Positions 7,044 through 13,101 of a stretch of DNA of 13,766 nt are shown in pieces (the stretch's first letter is position 1; each line of letters starts with the position of its first letter). This DNA is from DASRGL01 sp035651115 (lineage in GTDB: Bacteria > Armatimonadota > Chthonomonadetes > Chthonomonadales > Chthonomonadaceae): assembly GCA_035651115.1 (NCBI GenBank), contig DASRGL010000229.1:1-13766 (forward strand), in the 5' to 3' direction. A model generated the notes under the pieces. That model searched no databases and was not told where the DNA came from. It was given only the letters and a program-made list of their open reading frames with translations. The translations under genes and the position numbers were made by a program.

Positions 7044-7319
7044 ATGCCACACCCGCGTTTTAGTAGTGAGGAGATTGCACGGCGTGGTCAGGAACTCTAT
7101 GAAAAGAGTATCCGCGCTAAGGTCGAGACAGAAGAAAATATTGGCAAGCTGGTTTCTATAGACATCGAAACCGGGGACTATGAGATCGGCGAGGACAATA
7201 GCCTGGAAGCGCCCCGCCGGTTACATGCGAAGCATCCGGGAGCGGCAATCTTCACGTTACGCATCGGTTATAATGCCGCCTATGCGTTAGGCGGAGTACT
7301 GGAGCGCACCGCCTTATGA
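7044..7319 (+). CDS. Small protein of unknown function paired with an aspartic protease
   Basis: The 91-residue soluble protein begins RFSSEEIARRGQELYE (5-20), continues with ENIGKLVSIDIETGDYEIG, and ends in an Ala/Gly-rich segment. I recall similar short proteins encoded directly before clan AA aspartic proteases in cyanobacteria and other phyla, but I know of no assigned function. AGGAG at 7027-7031 is about 12 bases before the ATG. The end overlaps the protease gene by 4 bases (ATGA), implying stoichiometric co-expression. The region is visibly less GC-rich than the flanks: 28 of 60 bases at 7081-7140 are G or C, against 47 of 60 at 6421-6480 inside rpe. That suggests acquisition by transfer. 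An inhibitor, substrate or antitoxin-like role is possible but unsupported. Confidence 0.85.
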   Translation: MPHPRFSSEEIARRGQELYEKSIRAKVETEENIGKLVSIDIETGDYEIGEDNSLEAPRRLHAKHPGAAIFTLRIGYNAAYALGGVLERTAL

Positions 7320-7681
7320 TGACAGGCCGGGTCGAGGCGCTTCATGCTTTGCTGCCCATAACGTTTCGCCTCCCCGGTCAGCCGGATATATCTATCGAGT
7401 TCGTCGTGGATACAGGTTTTACCGGTGCATTGACGCTGCCGCTTCCGGCAGTCACCGCTCTGAAACTACTCTATTCGGAAGAGACTTATGCGAATCTCGC
7501 GACGGATCAAGACGTGGCTCTGCCTGTATATGAGGCTACCATCGTTTGGAATGGAGTAGAGCGGGATGTGCGTGTAATCGCAACGGGCAGGCGTCCACTA
7601 TTAGGGACGAGCCTGCTAAAAGATTACGAACTTCTCGCGCAGTTTGCAGATGGCGGGCTGGTCACGATAGACGAACTGTAG
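7316..7681 (+). CDS. Single-domain clan AA (retropepsin-like) aspartic protease
   Basis: A 121-residue protein. The active-site motif of retropepsin-like proteases is FVVDTGFTGALTLP at 29-42 with catalytic Asp32, and the second hydrophobic-hydrophobic-Gly signature is LLG (95-97) in RRPLLGTSLL. This resembles the small archaeal/bacterial clan AA family (AF_0612-like). Such enzymes act as homodimers, each subunit giving one Asp; the substrate is unknown. There is no signal peptide or TM segment, so it should be cytoplasmic. Its start overlaps the stop of the preceding small gene as ATGATG, and it shares that gene's lower GC content, so the pair looks like one transferable module inserted between rpe and the next membrane protein gene. 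Confidence 0.85.
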   Translation: MMTGRVEALHALLPITFRLPGQPDISIEFVVDTGFTGALTLPLPAVTALKLLYSEETYANLATDQDVALPVYEATIVWNGVERDVRVIATGRRPLLGTSLLKDYELLAQFADGGLVTIDEL

Positions 7682-7713
7682 CGGATTATGTGGGCGCGTG
7701 AGGGAGGAAGACC

Positions 7714-8175
7714 ATGACACAGGCATCCTCATCTTCGGTATATCAAAGTCTGCTCTCCGCGCGCTCGCGCCGCCTGCGGACGATTGGCCTCCTGCTGCTG
7801 ATCGCTGTCCTCGGCATGACGCTATACGGCGGACTGTTTCTGATGCCCTCACTGCGCGCCTCGTCGCGGGCGGCGCAGAGGGCGGTCTTCAGCCGAACGC
7901 ATCGGGGCGAGACGGCGGTTCCGGCGACAATGCGGACGCCGGAGCAGAGGACATCGGATGAGCGCGCCCGCAAAGCCCTGCTCACACAAGTCATCTTCGC
8001 CTATGCCTACTGGACGGTCTGTGGGCTGCTGGTGCTGGGGCTGCTCGGCGTGGCCTGGCTGGATTTCCGCGAGGTGCTGCGCAACTATTCGGCGCGGCGG
8101 CGGCAACTCTGGATGGAAGCGATAGACCGCGCGCAGAAGGGCCAGAGCCTCCGCAACGACTCCCCGGAGGATTAG
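7714..8175 (+). CDS. Two-TM membrane protein of unknown function
   Basis: No family is recognised. The 153-residue product has a short Ser-rich, basic N-terminus, TM1 at about 23-45, a roughly 45-residue polar loop rich in Arg, Thr and Ala that probably faces outward, TM2 at about 92-115, and a basic C-terminal tail (RARRR-like around 127-131) ending acidic. The positive residues before TM1 and after TM2 suggest both ends are cytoplasmic. A strong GGGAGGAAG Shine-Dalgarno precedes the ATG by about 4-8 bases. GC content returns to the high level of the chromosome. The ribD frame opens directly after its stop codon, so the two genes are close and probably co-transcribed. Confidence 0.8.
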   Translation: MTQASSSSVYQSLLSARSRRLRTIGLLLLIAVLGMTLYGGLFLMPSLRASSRAAQRAVFSRTHRGETAVPATMRTPEQRTSDERARKALLTQVIFAYAYWTVCGLLVLGLLGVAWLDFREVLRNYSARRRQLWMEAIDRAQKGQSLRNDSPED

Positions 8176-8200
8176 AAGACGCCGCCGATAACGACCAACC

Positions 8201-8206
8201 AGGAGG
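8201..8206 (+). promoter_or_regulatory. Candidate ribosome binding site for ribD
   Basis: AGGAGG lies 11 bases before ATG 8218, longer than ideal. It also encodes part of the QED that looks like authentic RibD sequence, so it could be coding rather than a functional site if translation starts further upstream. Confidence 0.4.
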
Positions 8207-8217
8207 ATGCGCGCTGG

Positions 8218-9327
8218 ATGCGCCGCGCGCTGCGGCTGGCGGCAAAAGGGTTCACGCCGCCCAACCCGATGGTCGGCTGCGTCCTGGTCAAAGCAGGGAA
8301 GGTCATCGGAGAGGGCTATCATCCGGCGGCGGGGCAGCCCCACGCCGAGATCTTTGCCCTGCGCGCGGCGGGCGAGCAGGCCAGAGGCGCGACTGCCTAT
8401 GTGACGCTGGAACCCTGCTGCCATTTCGGGCGCACGCCGCCCTGCACGCACGCCCTGATCGCCGCCGGAGTCGTCCGCGTCGTCGCGGCGACGACCGACG
8501 CCAACCCCAAAGTGAGTGGGAAGGGCCTGGAGGAACTGCGCGCCGCAGGAATCGAGGTCGCCGTCGGCGTACTGGAAGCAGAGGCGCGGCGGCTCAACGA
8601 GGCGTTTTTCCACTATCACACGACCGGCACGCCGTTCGTCACGCTGAAAGCCGCGATGACGCTGGACGGCAAGATCGCCACGCACACCGGCGATTCCAAA
8701 TGGATCACCGGGCCGGAAGCGCGCCGCTATGTGCATCGGCTGCGGGCGCAGAGCGGGGCCGTGATGATCGGCATCGGGACGCTGCTTGCCGATGACGCCC
8801 AGCTGACGGCGCGTCTGCCGGGAGTCGCGCTGCCGCGCCAGCCCCTGCGCATCGTCGTGGACAGCCACCTGCGCACGCCCCCGCACGCTCAGGCGGTCCG
8901 TCTGGCGTCCGAGGCCGCAGAAGAGACGCCCCTGCTCATCGCGACGACGTTCGACGGACACGGCGACAAGCAGGAGCGCGCGGCGGCGCTGGAACGGTGC
9001 GGCGTGGAAGTCCTCCGGCTGCCCGCCACGCCCGAAGGTCGGGTGTACCTGGCCTGCCTCTGCAACCACCTGGCGGAGCGGCAAGTCATCAGCGTGCTGG
9101 CGGAGGGCGGCGGCGAACTGCACGCGGCGCTGCTGGCCGCAAACCTGGCGCACAAGGCGCTCTTCTTCCTTGCGCCCAAGCTCGTCGGCGGGCGCGACGC
9201 GCCGACGCCCGTGGAGGGCGTCGGCTGGCCGTTCATGGCGCAAGCCTACCGGCTCACGGGCTTGCGCGTGCGGCGTCTGCAACAAGACCTGGCTATCGAA
9301 GGCAATCTCCTGCATCCAACGGCCTGA
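8218..9327 (+). CDS. ribD: Bifunctional pyrimidine deaminase / reductase RibD (riboflavin synthesis)
   Basis: At 369 residues it has the usual two domains. It deaminates and then reduces the diaminopyrimidine intermediate made from GTP. The deaminase domain (about 1-130) shows PNPMVGCVLVK (15-25), zinc-site HAE (42-44, with proton-shuttling E44) and the two Cys ligands C67 and C76 in EPCCHFGRTPPC (65-76). The reductase domain (about 138-365) shows LKAAMTLDGKIA (143-154), SKWITG (160-165), ADDAQLTAR (191-199) and VLAEGGGELHAALL (293-306). The start is uncertain. The in-frame codons before ATG 8218 read TNQEDARW, which matches the usual RibD N-terminus before the conserved Met, but the only candidate upstream start in that frame is ATA at 8188. 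No FMN riboswitch consensus is visible upstream. Confidence 0.95.
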   Translation: MRRALRLAAKGFTPPNPMVGCVLVKAGKVIGEGYHPAAGQPHAEIFALRAAGEQARGATAYVTLEPCCHFGRTPPCTHALIAAGVVRVVAATTDANPKVSGKGLEELRAAGIEVAVGVLEAEARRLNEAFFHYHTTGTPFVTLKAAMTLDGKIATHTGDSKWITGPEARRYVHRLRAQSGAVMIGIGTLLADDAQLTARLPGVALPRQPLRIVVDSHLRTPPHAQAVRLASEAAEETPLLIATTFDGHGDKQERAAALERCGVEVLRLPATPEGRVYLACLCNHLAERQVISVLAEGGGELHAALLAANLAHKALFFLAPKLVGGRDAPTPVEGVGWPFMAQAYRLTGLRVRRLQQDLAIEGNLLHPTA

Positions 9328-9385
9328 GGAAAGGCTGCGTATGACGGTCGGCGTCAGATTACTAAGAACTCGTGAGGTCAAAACT

Positions 9386-10006
9386 ATGAGACGCTTCTGG
9401 ATTTCCCTCATCGTGGCGGCCGTACTGATCTTCACCCTGCTCTATCTCGGCGGGATATTCACCGGGCAGGTCACGCGGGAACTGCAGAATCCCTACAGCC
9501 GCCTGCGGAAGATCGAAGGGCAGCGCTTTGGCTTTGCCGTAGATAGAACCTATCCCAACGCCATGAGCGACTACTATGAGACGCTCAAAGGCGACAAGCC
9601 CCAGGATGTCTGGGTGCCGAGCGAAAGTTCGTACAAACTGCCTCCCGGCCTCTCCGCCCCGGACTATATCAACCAGAGGGGCGAAGTGCCGGCGGTGACG
9701 TGGCTGAATCTGGACACCGAACTGGCGTTCCTGCGCAGCCTGAAGAACGACAAGATACGCCTGGCCGTCATCCGCTCCCTCTACCAGAGGAAAGAGGGGA
9801 AAAACGCCAGCGATAAGGCGGCGATGGCCTGGAACGATAAGCAGCGCGCGAGAGAGGTGACGCGCATCCGCCGGATATACCGATGGTACGAGTTGGATCG
9901 CAAGAACTACGGCGTCCCCTTCGAGGACTGGTGGCGCGACAACGCCGCTATCTTCGGCCTGACGCGCGAGGGCGATCCCCTGCCGATAAAAGAGGCCCGG
10001 CGTTAG
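9386..10006 (+). CDS. Membrane-anchored protein of unknown function
   Basis: I do not recognise a family. The 206-residue product starts MRRFW, then has a hydrophobic anchor at about 5-25 that could be an uncleaved signal anchor. The rest is soluble, rich in Tyr, Trp, Arg and Lys, with helical-looking segments at about 105-170, and is probably outside the cytoplasm. The ATG at 9386 has GAGGT seven bases upstream. An alternative in-frame ATG at 9341 would add 15 residues and has AAGG six bases upstream; I prefer 9386 because it puts two Arg directly before the TM. The stop codon abuts the GC-rich palindromic array at 10007. Confidence 0.75.
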   Translation: MRRFWISLIVAAVLIFTLLYLGGIFTGQVTRELQNPYSRLRKIEGQRFGFAVDRTYPNAMSDYYETLKGDKPQDVWVPSESSYKLPPGLSAPDYINQRGEVPAVTWLNLDTELAFLRSLKNDKIRLAVIRSLYQRKEGKNASDKAAMAWNDKQRAREVTRIRRIYRWYELDRKNYGVPFEDWWRDNAAIFGLTREGDPLPIKEARR

Positions 10007-10106
10007 GCCCCCTCCCTAACCCTCCCCTTGCGAAGGGGAGGGAGTTCAGGAGCGTTCTTCTTCCCCTCCTTACGAAGGAGGGGGCAGGGGAGGTCGGGTG
10101 AGGGCC
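10007..10106. repeat. GC-rich palindromic array A (REP-like)
   Basis: Two hairpins lie in tandem: 10020-10029 pairing with 10033-10042 (perfect 10 bp, loop GCG) and 10063-10071 pairing with 10075-10083 (perfect 9 bp, loop ACG). Outer arms (about 10006-10019 and 10089-10106) are also imperfectly complementary (GGCCC... with ...GGGCC). This style, CCCTCCCCTT-loop-AAGGGGAGGG, is familiar from dispersed palindromic repeats in many GC-rich genomes. It starts at the stop codon of the preceding gene and may terminate its transcript. Array B at 11987-12118 carries the same two modules in reverse order and orientation. Confidence 0.8.
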
Positions 10107-10147
10107 ACACCTCCAAAGCGCCATAATCAAGAAAGAACGAACCGCGT

Positions 10148-10750
10148 ATGTTTACCGGGCTGGTAGAAGAGAGCGGCACGGTCGTTTCCATCATGCAGGA
10201 AGGCCGTACCGCGCGGCTGACCGTGCAGGCGCCGATGGTGCATGAGGGAACGCGGCTGGGCGATAGCGTCGCCATCAACGGCTGCTGCCTGACGGTCGTA
10301 GCGCAGGAAGGCGACCGGCTGACCTTCGAGGCGGTTCCTGAGACGCTGGCGCGCACGAACCTGGGCGAACTGCGGCCCGGCGACCGCGTCAATCTGGAAC
10401 GTCCGCTGGCCGTCGGCGCGCGCTTGGGCGGCCATTTCGTGCAGGGCCATATTGACGGCGTGGGAACCATTCTGGCCGTACAGCCGGAAGAGAACGCGGT
10501 CGTTTTCGAGATCGGAGCGCCGCCGGAACTGCGCCGCTACATCGTACAGAAAGGGTCTATCACGGTGGACGGCGTCAGCCTGACCGTCGCCGAGGTGCGG
10601 CCCGAATCGTTTACTGTCTGGACGATCCCCCATACGCGCGAAATCACCACACTCGGCCATCGGAAGGTGGGAGATCGCGTCAATCTGGAGTGCGATCTGC
10701 TCGGCAAGTACATCGAGCGCCTGCTGGCAGAGCGCGCCGAGGGGACGTGA
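10148..10750 (+). CDS. ribE: Riboflavin synthase, alpha chain
   Basis: A 200-residue enzyme that dismutates two 6,7-dimethyl-8-ribityllumazine molecules to riboflavin, the last step of the pathway. It starts with the diagnostic MFTGLVEESG and has two repeated lumazine-binding barrels (about 1-97 and 98-195). The first shows GDSVAINGCCLTV (38-50) including the conserved Cys, and the second shows GSITVDGVSLTV. GHFVQGHIDGVG marks the start of repeat two, and the C-terminal trimerisation helix ends KYIERLLAER. The ATG at 10148 has only a weak upstream purine stretch (GAAAG), unlike neighbouring genes. It is separated from ribD by a membrane protein and array A, so it may have its own promoter. 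It is called ribC or ribE depending on the organism. Confidence 0.96.
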   Translation: MFTGLVEESGTVVSIMQEGRTARLTVQAPMVHEGTRLGDSVAINGCCLTVVAQEGDRLTFEAVPETLARTNLGELRPGDRVNLERPLAVGARLGGHFVQGHIDGVGTILAVQPEENAVVFEIGAPPELRRYIVQKGSITVDGVSLTVAEVRPESFTVWTIPHTREITTLGHRKVGDRVNLECDLLGKYIERLLAERAEGT

Positions 10751-10789
10751 AGCCGCAGTCCGACAGAAGGGGTTTCAGGGATACGACGC

Positions 10790-11980
10790 ATGGCAACTCT
10801 CGTTTTTGCACTCTCTTTGCTTCTTCCTCTCGCGCCCGGCAAGGCGCAGATGCAGGCGGCGAAGTCGCCATCCCCCGCTTTCGCGTCTGGCCCCTATCCG
10901 ACGATCCGGGTGACGCTGCCGAAAACCGACTATCGTATCCGCATAGACCCGAAGACCGGCACGCCGCAGATGCCCAAAGACATCGTCGCGACGGCAGCCG
11001 TGCAGAACTGGCCCGCCGATGCGCCCGTGCCGACGGTCTTCACCTGGCGCGTCTATCTGGACTGGGATTTCCCTGCCTATCCGACCCACCATCGCATCAA
11101 TAACCAGACCTTTACGCAGGCCAGTCCCCTGAAAGTCAATCTGGATGGGGAGATACGCGGCGGGCTGCTGACCGTCGTGGCGAAGGCGCTGCTGAATGGG
11201 CAGGAGGTCTGCGGGCAGGCGCACGCGACGATCCTGGGCGAGAATCCGCCGCGCAAGACGGTGTTGCGCGCCTATCCGCGCTCCCGTTTCGGCCTCATCG
11301 CTTCCAAAGTCGGCATGGCGGAGAGCGGCCTGCGCCAGTTCACGTCGCCGAACGGCCTCGATCCGGGCGGCTGGCCGCTGGTGTCGCGCACGAACGATGT
11401 CGGCATCATGCAGCTCAATGCGCCGTCCGGGGCCATCTCCTCTGCCGATCAGGTGTGGGACTGGCGGGCGAACGTGCAGCGCGGTCTGGAGATGCTGCGC
11501 GGCAAGCAGCGGAATGTGGTCGTGCTGGCCTCGCGCCACGCCGTCGGCCTGCATCGCGTGCCGGAAGAGTGTGGCACGCAGATGGCGATGCTCAACTGCG
11601 CCCGGATGCTGCTCGGTCTGCCGTGCCTCCAGCCGCCCTCCGTTCCGCCGCTCTCGGATAAGGCCGGTTCAGGGGCGCTGCCGGGCGAGGCCGATCCCGA
11701 TAAACTGGCGCTGAGCCAGGTCGAGCGCGAGGCGATTCGCCGCTACAACGGCGGGCGCGAATATGCCTATGTCATCCAGCCCGATCCGACTACGCTCGGT
11801 ATTCAACGCGCCGAATGGCAGATAGACCCGACGCGCGGCGGCATTCGCCCCACCTCCGGCGACCCGAACTATGTGCGCAAGGTCTTGCTGGCCCGGAGCG
11901 GCCTGACCCTGCCGCCCCCGCCCAAGCCGAAGTCCGCACATTCGCATCGGTCACACCGCCGCCATAAGCGCCACCGTTGA
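10790..11980 (+). CDS. Predicted exported lytic transglycosylase (SLT / lysozyme-like fold)
   Basis: The 396-residue product has a short hydrophobic N-terminus (2-15) ending near KAQ-MQ, a likely signal peptide. Residues 35-150 are beta-rich and may be an Ig-like domain. Residues about 155-275 carry a lysozyme-like domain: KVGMAESGLRQF (173-184) with probable catalytic E178, then VGIMQLN (204-210) and a WDWRANVQRGLEML helix (223-236), matching the E-S...G-hydrophobic-MQ pattern of SLT enzymes. RRYNGGREYAYV (317-328) and DPNYVRKVL (358-366) fit the end of the SLT fold. The C-terminus is Pro-rich and then a His/Arg/Lys tail (HSHRSHRRHKRHR), perhaps for binding anionic polymer or metal. It would cleave peptidoglycan glycan strands to anhydro-muropeptides, consistent with murQ downstream. 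A phage-derived lysin is an alternative. Confidence 0.75.
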   Translation: MATLVFALSLLLPLAPGKAQMQAAKSPSPAFASGPYPTIRVTLPKTDYRIRIDPKTGTPQMPKDIVATAAVQNWPADAPVPTVFTWRVYLDWDFPAYPTHHRINNQTFTQASPLKVNLDGEIRGGLLTVVAKALLNGQEVCGQAHATILGENPPRKTVLRAYPRSRFGLIASKVGMAESGLRQFTSPNGLDPGGWPLVSRTNDVGIMQLNAPSGAISSADQVWDWRANVQRGLEMLRGKQRNVVVLASRHAVGLHRVPEECGTQMAMLNCARMLLGLPCLQPPSVPPLSDKAGSGALPGEADPDKLALSQVEREAIRRYNGGREYAYVIQPDPTTLGIQRAEWQIDPTRGGIRPTSGDPNYVRKVLLARSGLTLPPPPKPKSAHSHRSHRRHKRHR

Positions 11981-11986
11981 GAGCGT

Positions 11987-12118
11987 CCCACCTTCCCCCA
12001 ACCCCCTCCTTCGTAAGGAGGGGAGAATTCAAGGCTCCCTCCCCTTATGAAGGGGAGGGCTGGGCTGGGATGGCTCCCCTCTCTCCCGCAGTGTGGGAGA
12101 GGGGAAGGGGGTGAGGGC
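11987..12118. repeat. GC-rich palindromic array B (REP-like), inverted relative to array A
   Basis: Three hairpin units are present. Bases 12003-12011 pair with 12015-12023 (9 bp, loop CGT); this 21-base unit is the exact reverse complement of the second unit of array A. The next unit, beginning near 12038, has the same 10-bp stem as the first unit of array A but loop ATG. The third, about 12075-12105, is imperfect (7 bp plus a bulge; loop GCAGTGT). The array lies between the transglycosylase stop and a broken cytochrome-like gene and reaches within a few bases of the latter's first ATG. It may terminate the upstream transcript. Confidence 0.8.
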
Positions 12119-12121
12119 TTG

Positions 12122-12520
12122 ATGCGGTGGGGTTTTGTAGTGGACATGAAGTCACCCAATCCGTCAAGCTGCGCGGAGTGCCATCTGTCCGGCGTGGACT
12201 TGAAAGACTATATCCGGCCTTCCGAAGCGGAGACCTTTGCCTCTCTGCGGGATGGCGGCATGATAGATGTCAGGCGGCCCGAAACCTCCCACATTCTGCG
12301 CCTCATTCGGATGTCCACGCCGCAAAGCAGCCTGGTCAGCCAGAAAGCGCGCCGCGCCGAGTACGCCGCCTTTCGGGACTGGATCGTTGCGGCGGTGCGT
12401 TCTCCCAAACTCCTGGCAGCCCCGTCGCTGCCCGCGCAAAAGCGCGCCGGGCCTGCGGTTCCCGATGCAGTCATTCGCCATACGCGGAGGGACAGCGTGC
12501 TGGCCTCGTTTTTCTGCTGA
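12122..12520 (+). pseudogene. N-terminal fragment of a cytochrome-c-like (CxxCH) protein, 5'-truncated and frame-shifted
   Basis: This frame encodes 132 residues with a heme c attachment motif CAECH (residues 17-21, bases 12170-12184), followed by GVDLKDYIRPSEAETFASL, DVRRPETSHILRLIRM and FRDWIVAAV, the layout of a small c-type cytochrome-like domain as found in planctomycete-type proteins. Heme c proteins must be exported, yet no signal peptide exists: the residues before CAECH are short and polar, and upstream lies repeat array B. The frame ends at a TGA directly after VLASFFC. The family sequence then seems to resume in the -1 frame. ATG 12146 is an alternative start. I read it as a decayed gene; a homopolymer sequencing error at T5 could explain the frameshift but not the missing signal peptide. 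Confidence 0.65.
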
Positions 12521-13083
12521 AGTCCCTCAACGTCGTGCCGCATGGGGGCGGCGTGAAGTTCGAGTACGGAGACGCGGGCTACAAGCAGTTTCGCGCCTGG
12601 AGCGGGGACTATGCGGCCAGCGTGAAGGGAGCGTATCGCAGCGCCAGAGACCTGCCTCCGCCGCCGAAAGAGGGCCTGGTCTATACCGACTGCATCCTGA
12701 CGGTCAAGGAGACGCCGGAGGCGTGGGGCGACAAGCTGCTGCGGGTGGATGCCTATGCCTGGGACAGCGCGCGCAATGCCTGGACGCAGACGCCGGTCGC
12801 GACGGGCGACCGGGGGGTATCCGCGCAGGGACGCACCACCAATATGTGGATGTGGCTGAGCGTCCCCGCAGACAGCGAAGAGGAAAAACGGGCGCGGCAG
12901 AATCCGCGCCTCGCGCCGGGACGCTACCTGCTCAAGTACTACTGCGACACGCAGGGCAGACTCAAGCAGGACTACAGGCTGCCCACGAACTCCCCGGCCT
13001 TCTATCAGGGCCAGCAGGAGATCGTGACCGACTGGAAACCGGGCTGGGATCCCCCGACGACGGTGCGCGTGGCGCTGCGCTGA
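12511..13083 (+). pseudogene. C-terminal fragment of the same cytochrome-like protein, in the -1 frame
   Basis: From about 12511 the frame reads FLLKSLNVVPHGGGVKFEYG and continues for about 190 codons to TGA at 13081-13083. It has FRAWSGDYAASVKGAYRSA, a beta-rich stretch (LRVDAYAWDSARNAW, TTNMWMWLSVPA) and RLAPGRYLLKYYCD near the end. From memory, planctomycete-type relatives carry this HGGGVK region right after a second CxxCH segment. That second segment is absent here, so an internal deletion may have caused the frameshift. GTG 12535 or GTG 12553 could start it as a separate gene, but there is no strong ribosome binding site or signal peptide. Restoring one T in the T5 run at 12509-12513 joins it to the upstream fragment. 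Confidence 0.6.
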
Positions 13084-13101
13084 GAGGACGAGACACTCCC
13101 C

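Noticed and set aside
8176..8217. FMN riboswitch upstream of ribD
   Set aside because: The space is only 42 bases and lacks the RFN consensus; none was found before ribE either.
7849..9435. A 528-codon minus-strand open frame opposite ribD
   Set aside because: Same antisense codon-bias effect; RibD motifs on the + strand are decisive.
10007..10106. CRISPR array
   Set aside because: The units are self-complementary and differ from each other, with no regularly spaced direct repeats or unique spacers.
12047..12121. Upstream extension of the CxxCH open frame through the palindromic array
   Set aside because: The residues encoded are simply translated repeat sequence and give no signal peptide or family match.
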